64,000 bases of DNA from Archegozetes longisetosus (lineage: Eukaryota > Arthropoda > Arachnida > Sarcoptiformes > Trhypochthoniidae). The notes under the pieces are model-generated. The model saw nothing but the letters and a program-made list of their open reading frames with translations. It searched no databases and was not told where the DNA came from. Positions 22,947 through 36,045 of the stretch are shown here, piece by piece; position 1 is the stretch's first letter, and every line of letters starts with the position of its first letter. A program made the position numbers and the translations under genes. Location of the stretch: contig JAEMBT020000006.1 in the NCBI GenBank assembly GCA_018873245.2, forward strand, positions 12,614,387 through 12,678,386, written 5' to 3'.

Positions 22947-23629
22947 TAGTCTTTTCTAGTCAATATGTATTTCAAAAATAAGTGTGTATATTATTAAGAC
23001 AACTTAGATAATCGGTTATTAAAATACTAATATTTCCTTCTCTTTTTATTTTGTATTTTTCACAACGATGATATGATTTTTTGAATCTAAAACTTGTGTT
23101 TCATTCACTATTAAATTAGTTTTATTCATATTGTTGACAGAAGATTAACTTTTCATGATGATTTTCGTTTTGAAATTAAAAATATCTTATTTGAAATTTT
23201 GTTACTTTAATCCTAAATTTTGTTTATTGGGAAAATAATATACTTTCATTATTGAGTAAATAAGACAATTGGAAGCAATCCTTCCTATTAGCGAATAAAA
23301 AGTATGTTCTGAAGTTCAATTTTCATCCGTTTGTCGCCACCGTACGGGGCTTCTTCTTTTTCATAACGATTTTATAAAACAGGTTGTATGCAAGACTTGA
23401 TACTTATATAGAGATACGTATTACAGTCTGTATCCCATATTAATGTGACAGTATCTTTAGAGTATAGTAGTTGCGGGAATCCAGTTCCATCATTCACTTA
23501 CAACTTTTACTTCCACTCTATCACTTTTGAGGCTCTAATGGGATACTGATAGATGACATTTGATGAAAAATAATTCAGTGAAATGACAAATAGGAGACTC
23601 AACAATATAGCTTGAATCGTTCAGTTTAT
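22947..23629. other. Spacer 3' of the element, nothing recognised
   Basis: AT-rich sequence with one GC-richer patch near 23330-23350. No inverted counterpart of the left flank was found here, so the element's right end is unresolved. Confidence 0.45.
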
Positions 23630-26220
23630 AAGCTTGTATGATATCAAAATTTTAAAAATATTTTCTATTCTTAAGATAGTGACATTGCTGTATGAAAGTA
23701 ATCTTTGGTTATTCTGCCGCTTTCATATCCTGGATCTGAAGTATTACAAAAAGCGAATTCAACGATTATTTTCATATCCCGGATCTACATTTTTTGTAAA
23801 AAATGTTTTTGAGATTAGTCATTTTCTAAATAGTCAGTAATGAAACTATGATTTTAGTATTACATCATTTTATGCAAAGTAGTGAAAGGAAAAATGACTA
23901 ATAATTCATCTATTGTTAAACGAAGTATATATTCAATATTTTTATTTTGTTTATCGTTTTATTTGATGAAATGTGAAGTTTTAGTTACTGCAAGATGTGG
24001 TAGACCTGGACTCCCACCTGGAGCTAAGTTCTATCGAAAACCACTCGAAAAATTTCGATTTGACAACAACGAAAAAGTTATCGTAATCTGCAAAGAAAAT
24101 GATTTTCCACACCACAAGCAGACTAGAATTTGTAAAAATGGACATTGGACTGGCAAAAAAGCTCGCTGTGGTAATTAATTCAATCAAACACTAACCTATC
24201 TAATTTTTTATCATCTTCATTATCACAGTTAGAATGAATTTTAATGTATTATTTTAAAGTAATATTAATGATATCCGACGATTTATTAAGCAATCATCAG
24301 TTTGAGTAATACTTAAAATTATTGATTCAGAATATCTGGAAAATTGACTCTAAGGCTATATTGATAATTGAACTGAATAAAACTAATGGCAACGATCTAG
24401 TAGTTTAAATTAAAGCAATCTTGCCTATATTCATCTAATTTTGCTGATTACTTTAATTATTTTTTAATTCAATCACAAATATAAAAAAATTATTCATAAT
24501 TGTTGAAAAATCTTTGATAATTTTTAAAATTCTTGTGATTCAGTTTTCAATTTGTTTGAAAGGTGATCAATTTTGTTAGAAAGGACTTGTTTGAAATTTT
24601 CATATCAAATCACTTGTCTATATACAAATTTATAAAAATTTTTGAAGAATTATAGATAACGTATAGACTTTCTATAAGTAATTGAGTTATACGAGTTAAT
24701 AACTACTTATAGTTTCACTATTTATAACGAATAACTGTCGAATTTCATAATTTTTTTGCCAAAAATTAATTTTTATGAATTTGAAATTAAAATTGTGGAC
24801 ATTTTGTTTTTAAGGCAAAGCTCTTGATGCTCAAGTAATTCAATTTGAAATAGAAGACTGTGAATCACCAGATAATAATCTTCTTCTCTCACAAACAATA
24901 AATCAAACCACTGAACCTGATTATCTGTTACCTGCTAATTCATTTCATTCTTTGAGAACTAAAGAGGATACAATACTATCAGCAGATGATTCGTCGTGTT
25001 ATTTATGGAAAATAAAATTTAATAAAGCAGTTCAAATCACATTTTTGATTATAGATATCTTTATGCCTATCAATAACACAACAAAAGAAGTACCAAATTT
25101 AGTACCAATCGTTAGCAAATACAGGAATTGTGAACTACAGCACTATGTGCAACAGTTCATTAAAGGGAGCGTTCAACTTATTGGATATTATTATTTTTGT
25201 GACCTGAAGTCAGACGAAGATTGGGAAAAGGAGTTGAATGAGTTTTCTGATACAATTCGGGTTCGAATCAAGACTAGTGTGCCGCAAGAAATAGGCTTGG
25301 AAGCAGTTATTATTGGAGATATCTATACGAATACTTTTGGTTTTAATAAAGTCATTAAACCAGACTGTGGTGATTTAGAAGTTGAAAATACGGGAACTAA
25401 CATTCAAAAAGAGTTGGGATATACTAAAATCACATGTAATGCTTCGTTTACAAATCATCAGCAGGATGTGGAACAAAGGTTTCATAATATGGCAAATATG
25501 TTGCTAATCCAGTTTATTATTTAGGCCTATATTAATTAAAGTAGTTTAATATTTTAGTTATTGCATTTTAAAACATTCGTTTAAATTTATAAAACACTAT
25601 TTTGCTTTTGAGTGTAAATCAGTATTTTTTGTTTCTGAATTAAATCATTCACTTAAACAACTTTACTAATTCTGTTAATTAGATATTAAAAATATCATTT
25701 CTATTAGAAAAGTGCAGTTGTATAAATCTGAGCCCTGAATTATGAATTTTATTTATACCTTAAAATATTTTAAACCTAATCAATTTTTATAAACAAAAAA
25801 CTTTTGAATTTAGGAACGAATTCACTTGTAATTCAAATGGGGAATGGATCGGTAAATGGCCAGTTTGTGTACCTAAAGTCTCATGTTCTCAAGATGAGAT
25901 CATGAAATATAAAGATTCGTCTGTTGTTATTGAAGAAATAGGAAATGTTTACTATCTCAATTCGAGTCAGTGGTTCGCAATCACTGGGAGTTGGGTTCGA
26001 TATGCTTGTAGAAGTGATAACAGTATAATGGTAAGAAAAAGTATTCGAACATGTGTGGAAAACGGCAAGTGGTCTAACAGACCACCCTATTGTATATATG
26101 TGCGATCTAAAGTTATATGATAATTTTTGAACCACATTTATAATTTATGTATTCTTTTAAGTCTGTCTATTTTTGCATTAAGTAGAATACTGTTTGTATA
26201 ATTTTTATTATTTACTGTAA
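23630..26220 (+). repeat. Right arm of the large inverted duplication
   Basis: Inverse-complement counterpart of about 15240-18060. It includes the 5' flank, signal and CCP1 exon, the long first intron, the central domain, CCP2, CCP3 and a degenerate transmembrane exon. Confidence 0.85.
23894..26120 (+). CDS. Sushi/CCP-domain protein, probably secreted paralogue
   Basis: Three exons, 23894-24170, 24815-25478 and 25814-26120, phase-consistent, encode about 415 residues. Domain order matches the minus-strand receptor: signal peptide, CCP1 (RCGRPGLPPG to RICKNGHWTG), central four-Cys domain, CCP2 (PDCGDLEVEN to NEFTCNSNGEW) and CCP3 (VSCSQDEI to GKWSNRPPYC). All twelve CCP cysteines are present. 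It stops eight residues after CCP3 (YVRSKVI). The following sequence still resembles the partner's transmembrane exon (TATGTATTCTTTTAA, about 26146-26160), but it carries an early stop and no open frame. The intron that separates the central domain from CCP2 in the partner is absent here, and the two are continuous through IYTNTFGFNKVIKPDCGD. The ectodomain frame has no frameshift, which argues for function as a soluble protein, though a recent loss is possible. Confidence 0.75.
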
Positions 26221-27102
26221 CTGGAATGTTGTTATATTGATATGTAGTTGGGTTATATTAATATTGATTGTATACCTTGTATTCTGATTATTCTCTAAAG
26301 GATACTGTTCTACACAAGTTGAGTTGATTTGAGCAATTTGGCAAATCGAATCAAACTTTCGAGTTTAAATCACTAAAGTTTAGAATCGAACCAGTCGTGT
26401 GACATACAAATCGAGTCCTTGTAAGAATAAAATATATTTAAATAAGCTTGAATTTGTATTAATTTAGTAAAATGTTGTGAAATTTTCAAAAGCTTTATGA
26501 AATCTTATGTTATATCCTACAAATTTCTAGATTATTTTAGGAATCTGTGTAATATTCCAGAATTCTGTAAATTTTTACCGTTTAATCATTTATTTGACGC
26601 ATTGAACAGACACTTATTATGTCATAAGATGTTTTATCAAGATACCTCAATCAATATTGTTATTTCGTTTACTTAATATGGATAGAGTCATAAATGTTAT
26701 GACATTTACGGCTCCAATTGTGTTGAGTCGTATTTGATTGTTTTAAATGTAGGCGTCATAGAATTTCATGTTATTATAAGTTTGAATTGAAAGTTTTGAT
26801 CCTCTAGCCATTTGGTGAAAATTATTTCAAATTGCATATGTAACTAAAAACTTCAACGTCCAAAAGATAATCCGCCAAGGATTTTTAACTTAGTAAGATA
26901 TTTACTAGTAAATGGTTTTTCTAGATTAGTCTATGGTCTAATTTGTACGATAATGATGTTAATAAAAAAATTGAACAATCATTTATTATAATTTTAGGAT
27001 AACATATTTGATATCTATTTGATATGTATGCTAAATAATTGAATGGAGTTAAAGCTAGGTTTAAAACGTTTATAAGGCTAAAGTTTTCAGTTTTGATCAG
27101 TG
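26121..27102. other. Intergenic with a dead transmembrane exon
   Basis: About 26146-26215 aligns with the transmembrane exon of the inverted partner (shared AGAATACTGTTTGTA) but is riddled with stops. Beyond it no gene, repeat or RNA was recognised. Confidence 0.55.
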
Positions 27103-28422
27103 TTAATAAACAAGGACTTGCTGTCCTGTAAATAATTTAACGATAATGATTGGCCAAATGAGCCACATGGCAAATAGGATGCCGAAAATCCAATCAGTTA
27201 ACCCATACGCTATTCTGTAACAAAAACTCGTTGACTGATCCTTCGCGAAGTATTCTGGAATTCCTCTTCGTTGAATAACTTGATCAACTAATTGCTTGGA
27301 TGGCTTTTTAAGATCATGAGCCAAACCTATCCATGAATTGATATCAATGAAAAGTGTGGTCGGATTGAAGGATTCCCAATACTTTTTTCGCTCGATGAAT
27401 AATCCTTTAATGATGTAATAGTGTATAAAGTTTAGAAAAGATTCTCATTTCTACCATTGGGAACGAATGGTGATAGTTATAATTTCCTTCACCCATTGAT
27501 AAATAAATGATCCATCGATTCTCTGTTGGTCTCATGTGACTGTCATAGGGCCTGATGCATTAAAAGTTGGCAAAAGTTCAATTAATATGATAGTGATTAG
27601 ATAGAAGATTGAGCAAAGTCTACAATATCTATGAATTATGTGAACGATAAGTATAAAATTTTCTATAGTCTAGAAAAAGTGATTTTAAACAAGTCAGGAA
27701 CTAAAGACTGAGTAATTGCCGGATTGTTTGAGAAAATACAGTTGCGTCAGAATAAATTCTTCCAGCGATAAAAAGTTAACATTTTAGGGATTAAATTTCA
27801 ACTTAAAAAAGTGAATTAACTTGAGCCAAATAAAACTTCTCCCCTATCAATAATTAACGTCTATTTGATTGCAGAAGATGTTTACAAATCGCTGATTATG
27901 AAATTAAGAAAGTGATACCTATATCCCCAGAAGTGAGAACAGAATTGACTGTAAAGAGATGGTGTAATACAACAACACTGCGAAGCACACTGGCTATCAA
28001 AAAGGCAGTCAATAAATCTTCATTCCAGCAATAAAATGATATAAGTGTGGGAGTTATGATACCGAAAAGAGTTACAAGCGGTATTTAAAACTCGTGCTGG
28101 TATCTGACAATTAGTTGCTTGAGTAAATCATCAAACTTTAGCTTTCGGCCATTTTGAATGACTTGCTGTTTCATTTTTAACATCCAGCAACCTATTGATC
28201 AAAGTAAAGTTGTTCTATTAAAATCTAAGTTGTACGAATTATTCTACTGAAAACTGTTCAGTTTATATTCAAGTGATCAGTTCAAAGTTGAAAGAATGCT
28301 GGACTTAGCTTCGACCAACCTATATGTGCTAAAAAGAAGCCCGACTCGGATTCTTGGGATAGGCATCAGTATCTGACCATTTATGATGTGTTCTGTGGTC
28401 TCGAGCGTATGAGAAAATAGAT
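27103..28422 (-). pseudogene. Acyl-CoA delta-9 desaturase, third copy, 5'-incomplete
   Basis: Four exons read leftwards: 28422-28320, 28191-27919, 27551-27455, 27404-27103, with consistent phases (2, 1, 2, 0). The first visible exon has histidine box 2 (SYARDHRTHHKWSDTDA). The second has the membrane region (FDDLLKQLIV, LTAFLIASVLRSVVVLHHL). The third has box 3 (RPTENRWIIYLSMGEG, then NYNYHHSFP). The fourth has the C-terminus (DYSSSEKK to FTGQQVLVY). The enzyme would place a double bond in stearoyl- or palmitoyl-CoA in the ER membrane. The 5' exon with box 1 was not found, and an inverted-repeat element begins 160 bases upstream. Frames break at about 28338, 28095, 27935 and 27385, each needing one extra base, mostly in T or A runs. 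It is more diverged than the two direct copies and has three more introns. It may be a live gene with consensus errors and a distant first exon. Confidence 0.65.
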
Positions 28423-28581
28423 CTAAAAATGTTGAAAATGTCAGCTGTTTGTAACTTAAACTACAAGTTTTTGGAAGATTTGTAATGTGTTGTAGTGAAA
28501 AAGTTGAAAGCTTTTTTGCATATATTAATATGAATGAACACGAGTATTAGCCAAATATCACATAACACACAGAAAAGATAA

Positions 28582-29331
28582 AAGAGGTTTCCGGACATCC
28601 ATTGGGAGTTGGCTCTCAGTCGAGTTTAGACCCACTGACTGTACCAACACATACTGGTGGGCGAATGGAGTATAATGGCACCTTCATATCTTTTCATGTC
28701 TCTTGATAAAAGGTGTAAAAACAATAAACCCTCAAAACTTTGGGAGCTTATAACTCAAAAACTATTCAACATATAATTGTTAGATTTGATATGTTGAGCC
28801 ATAACAACCAGGTGTATTCAACGATAGAATGAAAGTTACATTTTGTTAATGTTAAGCAAGTTTTCTAAAGATTGAAAATCTTTAATCACTAATCTCTGTG
28901 CTTAAAATGTATTGTTCGGAGTAGCCCATTATTGTTTTTGTAGTAGCACATAACCTAGTATGAAAGTACAAAAAGTTCTAGTCTGAACACTTTATATTAG
29001 AGGTCGAAAATTGAGGAAAACTTTTTCATATGTAGAGTAATCATTATATTATGTGAGTAGGCAAGCAATGGTATTTTAGCTGATAAAAAGCAATGATTTC
29101 AGCTTAATAGCTTTCTAGTGATATATGACTCATAAGGGTTTACAAAGATATAGCACACTTCCCCATATACGGCAATGTTAACGGTTTTTTGCCTATAATT
29201 TTTAAATCTGTGGACCAATTTCAATCTGACCAGTAAGATTACTGCTCAGCCTGACGAGAGCTTTCGATCGACATATAACATGATATATTTGACAGGGGGC
29301 CAATTCCCATAGATCTCTAGACAACCTCTTT
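28582..29331. mobile_element. Inverted-repeat element of about 750 bases
   Basis: AAGAGGTTTCCGGACATCCA followed by TTGGGAGTTGGC (from 28582) recurs inverted and diverged at about 29298-29331 (GCCAATTCCCATAGATCTCT followed by AGACAACCTCTT). The arms are about 34 bases with several mismatches. No coding frame is inside. Superfamily and target duplication were not determined. Confidence 0.5.
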
Positions 29332-29823
29332 CGTTTAAAGTTGGGTTTCACTTAGTCAAGTTAAAGTTATATGTTTTGAGATGTGAACAAATACCATTTT
29401 TCTTATTGAAACATATGTCAACTGATTAAATATAGGTAAAACACAAATCAATAACAATAATTAAAAATTCAAAAAGAAACTAACTGGAGATAACTGGTTA
29501 TTACTCATGCTCATATATACATTACTAATGCAATAAACAAATTAGTTAAGATTGTTTAGACACACACAAAGTTTTTTCTTAGAATCTGTTGAGCTATATG
29601 TTTATGACGTCAAGACAAGTAAAACAACTGAAAAGATTGTTCCGATCACCTTCGATTCAACTGAACTTAAAATAGATATTTGAGTTATAATATAAAACGA
29701 TTTCCCCTTATGATGAGAAAAACATTTTTGTCAATTTCTTTCCTCTGCCAGTGAAGTAAACAAAGAGAAGTATTTCATCTTTCAAAATAGTATCAATTCT
29801 AAGCAATTGATGTCAGTTTCCAT
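29332..29823. other. Intergenic, nothing recognised
   Basis: AT-rich. I looked here on the minus strand for the missing first desaturase exon (HxxxxH box) and did not find it. Confidence 0.45.
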
Positions 29824-30277
29824 TTTACTCATTAATCAGCTCAATGTTTAGAAAAATTGAATATTTTATTTTTCTATCAAACACTTCATTATTTTACAGA
29901 AATTTATTTTATTTACCTTGTCTTATAAATCATACAATACTACTAATTAAGTTGAAAATTTCAAAGCCTGAATACTTGAATAGATGTTTACTCAAAAAAT
30001 GAACTTTTGTTTGTTCGAATAATCGAACTTTCTGATTTTCCATACTTTCAATTACTATTCATGTGTAGTCTAAGAATATTAGCCAAATACAACCTTAAAG
30101 TCAGCAAAGGATATTAAGAAAAATGATTAGACTTCGCACGCTTTTTCTAACATATAACGGGTAAAATTGATTAAAAATTGAGAAAACTCTCTGAAAGAAT
30201 TGTCTTAGTAAATTAAAATTTTGGAAAAACCTGTTTGTTAAATCATCACTTGAGTGTGTTTTGACAACAATAAACCT

Positions 30278-31289
30278 CTGGGGTACGTTTCTCAAAACAG
30301 TCATAAGACTAAACCGGGAAGGTCGCGCGCTTTCGGAACGCTTTCAAATTCAAACCTAGCTCAAAATATGCTCAAAGACATACAAAATATCAGGCAATTA
30401 ACCATTTTTGCAAATGGCCTCCAAATTCTGTAAAAAATCAAGAATTAAAATATTCATTTACTTTTGGTACCAAATTTTCAAATGGTTTTAACATACAGCC
30501 TCTTTGGTCAAGTGGTATTACGTAGGACTCGTATTACTATAGATTTAGGTTCGATGCTCTGTGGCGTTTTATATATTTTTTTAATTTAAAAAAATTTTTT
30601 AGTTTCTTAAGTCTAATATATTTGAAACTATTAAACTTCGTTTAACCGGTGGAATATAATAGATAAAGTAATAAATCACAGAATCTAGTTAAAGTCAAGT
30701 TTATTTTATTCATTTCAAGCAATATTCTATGATATTCTATGAAAATTTGGTTACACTTATAAGAAGAATTTGTTTGCAATGACTTTTTGTTACTTTTTGC
30801 TTTTCATAGAATATTGCTTGAAATGAATAAAATAAACTTGACTTTAACTAGATTCTGTGATTTATTACCACCATTACAAGTTTAATAGTTTCAAAATATT
30901 AACAATTAAAAAAAAAAAAACATCGAATATCTAAGACTGTATGTTAAAACCATTTGAACCAAAAGTATAAATATTTTGATTTTACAGACCATTTAAATGC
31001 CTGATATTGTCTTTTTGAGCTGGTTTGAATTTCGTTCCAGCACCAGTCTTAATGTAAAATACAGTAAAAACTCTTTATAAGCAAGTTCTATATAAGCAAC
31101 ATTTTGGTATTAACAATGATTTTAAAATCAAAAGTAATTTTTAAAGGCCAAGTAGTTTTCCATGTAAGCAAAATTTCGCTTTAAGCAATTTATTTTTAAA
31201 AGTTTTTAATTTGATTTTAATGAGTTTTTGCTGCATTTAGTATTAAGACTAGTCTTAGCCTTATGACTGTTTTCAGAAACGCACCCCTG
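30278..31289. mobile_element. Composite foldback element of about 1 kb
   Basis: The ends CTGGGGTACGTTTCT and AGAAACGCACCCCTG are inverted. The outer arms run on through ACAGTCATAAG, CAAAATATCAGGC, and AATGGTTTTAACATACAG. Inside, a second inverted pair of about 60 bases (30669-30730 and 30800-30870, sharing AGTCAAGTTTATTTTATTCA) forms the centre. Copy B of the duplication has the uninterrupted site near 44750 (CAACAATGAGCTTGATTTTT), so the element entered copy A after duplication. No transposase is present. Confidence 0.82.
30497..30567 (+). ncRNA. tRNA-like module with A- and B-box motifs (SINE-like)
   Basis: TGGTCAAGTGG fits the internal pol III A box, and GGTTCGATGC about 42 bases later fits the B box. 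The spacing is near that of a tRNA. The T-arm and acceptor stems do not pair convincingly, so this is not a functional tRNA. It lies in the left arm of the foldback element. The right arm has lost most of it but keeps the TTCGATG end and a long A run. A tRNA-derived fragment is the best reading. Confidence 0.45.
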
Positions 31290-34200
31290 ATTTTTAGGAA
31301 CTAGAGAAAGACGTTATCTGTAGGGGTAAGCAACGATTGTATAAGGACAATTGAAATTTAAAACATGCTGTAGAGTTGTATTAAATTTCAGTAAAGCTCT
31401 GAAATGTTCACATAACAAGTTGTTAATTTCTATTATAAAAATGTCATCTTAAACTTAAATATTAGTGAAATGCTAGCCAAATCTTAAGCTAAATTTTTTT
31501 TTCTTTGAACGATAAAACTGTATCAGTTAAGAAAACACTGCAAATTTAGAGGAATGAACTCGTCCTATATCAATTTTATCTTTCAGATCAACGGAAAAGA
31601 GCTTCGAAGTACTTGTGTTTCTTTATTCTATACATAATAAGCGCTTCAACAGAATTGTATCTATTTTTTGAATTGAAAGAATTCGTATTCAAAAGTACAA
31701 GAATATGTTCTACATATTTTACCTAGCTTTCAATTAGATGAGTGAAATATACTTAAATAAGTTGAATAGTAAACGATGCTTTTTTAAAATATCTTTCTCA
31801 GAATTAGATGATATCTTGTTTCTAATCAAAATTGTAGAAAGATATGATCTTGTAAACGTAAATATGTTTACGCATCAAAACTCATTTAAAATCATATCGC
31901 AAATGGTGTTAAGCTTTATAATTTATAAGTTGAGCAAACTAATTAATTCGCAAAATATATAAACTTTTGGATATTCTGTGAAAAATGTTGAGAATTTTCC
32001 GAATGATGTTATTAAAGATAAGTAGGTCCTCCTATTGAACCAAAGATTCATTTCTATTACATTAAATTATGAAACGGAAAAGTTATTCATGATATATTTC
32101 AACTGTATTATAAACACTAAACAGTTTTAACACACATCAAAATAGTAATTATAGTTTACTAAATGATAGTGCTTCACCACATTTGCTTAGAAAACATTAA
32201 TCTTGTTTTGAACTTGAACTTGATCTTCAAAAATAAATATAGCATTTGAAAACATTAGATAATTAATATTTGTTAACTCAACATCAAAGAAACTCGAAAT
32301 CATTTGATGGAGTTTTAATTGAAAACATTTTTGCCAGGAAAAACAAACCTTCAAGGAAGTTACATTTTGTTACTGATTTAAGCCAAAAATTGCTTTCATT
32401 ATCTTGTCAATATTTTTTAATTTGAACCTATTATTCTAGTAATTATATGCTCGGATGAATATACATTCTTCATTAGAATAATTTAACTTTATTACCACAA
32501 TGATTAATCCGAATTTCTGTACAAAAAATAAAATACCGGGTTTGATTTCTTAGAAGGTGTTATGACTGACAGAAACTGAGCGTTTTAGCGCTAAACTTTT
32601 GCTCTACCAGATTTCAATAACAAGTAAATTATTGTTTTCGATTTTGATGCCTTCGAGCCATATTATATTTACAGTTGCAAGAAGTTTTTCGAATTAATCC
32701 AACATTAGTTTACTGAAAATCCCAAGTACTTGCGCACTCGGGTTGAAAGGTTTAAAAAATCGTCATATATAAAAAGGTTGATTCATTATATTCTATCGAA
32801 TTATAAGGTTTAAGCTTTTTTATTGGCGTATAATCTTCTAACCTTATTAGAACAACATATTTTATATAAGTTTTTAAAAGCATTTTTGTGTGATTTGAAT
32901 AACTTTTTACAAAACAACAATCAATTAAAAGTAAGTTTGGACTATTTACTATAAAACTTTAACTCTCAAAGAAGATGTTTCAATCTTTGATTCTTAAGAA
33001 GTATTCGAATTTTTGACTAAATTTTAAAAATTGAAATGAAATTTACTCTGTTTATATTAAAGTTTCTGTATTCTATTATTTGTATATTTACTTCAGGAAT
33101 CATTTGTGTTACTTTATCCGAGTTAGATAATTGTAGTTTATGATCGAACTAAACAGAAAACAAAGGTTGTACAGTCTTCACAATTTTTTTAATGATGTGG
33201 AATCAATTCAATTTGAAGTTCCTTTTTACATTTTTCTTACCATCAAAATTTAACGAATTTTCTGACAATTTTTGATGACTTCTGAACTTTAATAATAATA
33301 GATTATGCCATCTTCTATTTTATGACATTTGTAGAGAAAGTTCTCGGATTGGTTTTGATATTACAGACTCGTAAGTTCAAAAGTATTAGAAGTCTAATTA
33401 GAAAATTGAAAAGGGCTTATAACTACATTTTATACTTTACTCAACATTCAAATCAATAGAAAGTTAACCGATTAATAGTCATAACTTTTTAATCATTTTA
33501 TAGTATAAGGGTTTAGAATGTTATTGCTGCCTGATCAACTTTTCATTTATGCCATTATAGCAGTTCAACAAATAACAGATATTTATTCAATTAATTAAGG
33601 AGAGTTATTTATTTCACGTCTAAATCAATAAAAACACTTTTGATTCGAAAATTACATATCAACACATAATAAAATATCTTTATTTATTTTTGTGATATTT
33701 GCGCACATATTTTTATAAAGTATTTTTGTGTCTTAAAAGCATTGAATCTATAAAAAAATGTAAACTCTGATTCTGATTGAAACAACATTTGACATAAGTA
33801 GATGTGAGTTTTCACTGAAAGCAAAATGACTAAATATTCATATAAAATATTGAATATTAGTTTTAAGTTAAAATTTATCTTTTATTTTCTAAAACTGAAA
33901 CACGATTATATTTGGACTTGCGAGCTTTAGTTCCAAATATACTAAGTAGGAACTTTCAATTCTACCTCAAAAATTTTAACTTTTAGTGATTACCAATTTA
34001 AAAATAATATCATAACTTAGGATTTAATCATAATACAAAATGCTCAGCACTAATTATAATTTTATATAAATTGAATCAAAGTTTAGCATACCTTGAGAGA
34101 CCCATTAAACGTTCAATCTCTTATGGCATATTTTATAGCAAATATTTACTATAAAAGTTGTTTAACTTTTTAAAACTTAGATTTTTATAATAACTTATAT

Positions 34201-36045
34201 GAGTTTTTAAATGTTTAATAAATAACTTTTTAAAAAAATTTGCTTTAACTTTGATGTAACTTAACTTTAACATATATATATATATTAATTGTGAAATAAT
34301 ATGATATACAGTATATTAATAGTGATTATGCATTGATAGTGAAATAAGTTGTAAAGAGGCGTCGTTTATATATTTATTGTTATTCTGCAAATATTTTTGG
34401 TTTTATTGAAGCATTTATTGTTTTAGTTTCAACTATTTCTTCATCAACTAACACATTCATAAGTTAAACTAAAATAATATTAAATTATTTATTAAACATC
34501 TAAAAACTCTTATTAAATTAACATTTAATTTAATGTTTAAAAATATAAACTTTTATAATAAATATTTGCTATAAAGTATGCTATAAAGGGGTTAAAATGT
34601 TTAACGAAGAATAGCTCTCAAGATATTCTAAACTTTGATCTAATTTACTTAACGTTGTAATTAGTGCTCAGCATTTAGTATTACGATTGAATTTTAAGTT
34701 ATGACATTATTTTTAAATCGGTAATCACTAAAAGTTAAAATTTTGAGACAGTATTGAAAGTCTCTCTGAGTGATAAAGTTAGATAGATTCGACTGTTTAA
34801 TTTGTACTTCAGTGTTTTTATTAACCAGACAATTTTTTCAATTATAATTTTAAACTGTTGTTCAATTGCACAATATTTTCTAAATGGTTTACTAATATGT
34901 GAGAAGAAACTTGATCACAATCAATTTAAGTGAATGTTCATGTCATAACATTAGGATAAGATTAAAATTTTTGTCTTCAAAGATCACTTCATTTTTAATC
35001 GCATAAAAATGCATTGACTTTACAAAGATACTGAACAATAAAAATGGTATAATTTGATCTTATTTATGCAAAAGAAAATGAAGTAAGCGTGATTACATTT
35101 TTAATTTGACCAGTAACCTGTTTCAAAGAAAAGCTTTTCTTGGAAGAGCATTTTAGAGTAAACAAAAATTCAGACGAATCGTTACAATAACTAGTGGCCA
35201 TTTTAGAATTAAAGATCAATTCATGAATAATTGGATTTTCCAAAAATTTCTTCATAATAGGTTTCTATTTTAAGAACTAAGTCAGGTTAAAGGATAGTGA
35301 AAGTTCAAAAAGCTATTAATTGGAACTAAAACCAAGTTAAACTTGCTAAGTGTGCTTCATTTTTATGTACATTGAGTAAGTTGTTAATATATAATGTTTA
35401 TTTAATAATTCGTTCTAACTTTTAGGAAATCATTCAGTTTGTCGGTTTCTGATGGTCCGTAAAATATTAAAATTATCAATGTACTTATAGAGATCATGTA
35501 ATTTATTATTAACAAAAATAAAATTTTAAATCGCTGTCAACTAAATTGGATATCTTCAAAGTATAATAATGATTTTTAACAATATTTTCCATTTTATTTT
35601 CAATTATGATGGAGCTAACCTTTGTTCATCGACTAAAGTAAACATAATCTAGCTGAGAAAAAATTCGGTTTTACTAGTATAAACCATAAAAATTATGATA
35701 AGTAACGGCTTTATTGATGTAAATCTCAAGTCTTATCGTTAATATTTAAAAATGAACTAAGTTTATAAAAACATTAAACTTATTTGATTTAGTTCTACTT
35801 AATCATCAGATTATCTTCAATCTATCTGTTCTGGTGATCATATTTCATGTTCCTATGACCATAAGATTAAACAGCTTTCATCGTATTTTAGATTAGATTT
35901 ATTTATCATAACTTCATAGTTTAAAAAAGACAAAATGAACCTCAAATTTATAATTTATTCTTATCTCACAATAGTTGAAGATATAATCGACTAGAAATCA
36001 TTTCAACTTTTCAAAAAGCATTTCTTCATTAAACAAATAGAAGAC

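Noticed and set aside
23882..23893. Upstream GTG start for the plus sushi gene
   Set aside because: The ATG at 23894 begins the signal peptide, and animal genes rarely start at GTG.
28500..28680. First exon of the minus-strand desaturase
   Set aside because: I could not find an HxxxxH box in any frame; the stretch fits the end of an inverted-repeat element better.
30101..30304. Minus-strand open frame in the duplicated region
   Set aside because: Not conserved in copy B, and it runs into the foldback element.
30497..30567. Functional tRNA gene
   Set aside because: A and B boxes fit, but the acceptor and T stems do not pair.
31738..31962. 74-residue open frame
   Set aside because: The copy B counterpart (about 45200-45410) has stops and indels; no conservation of the frame.
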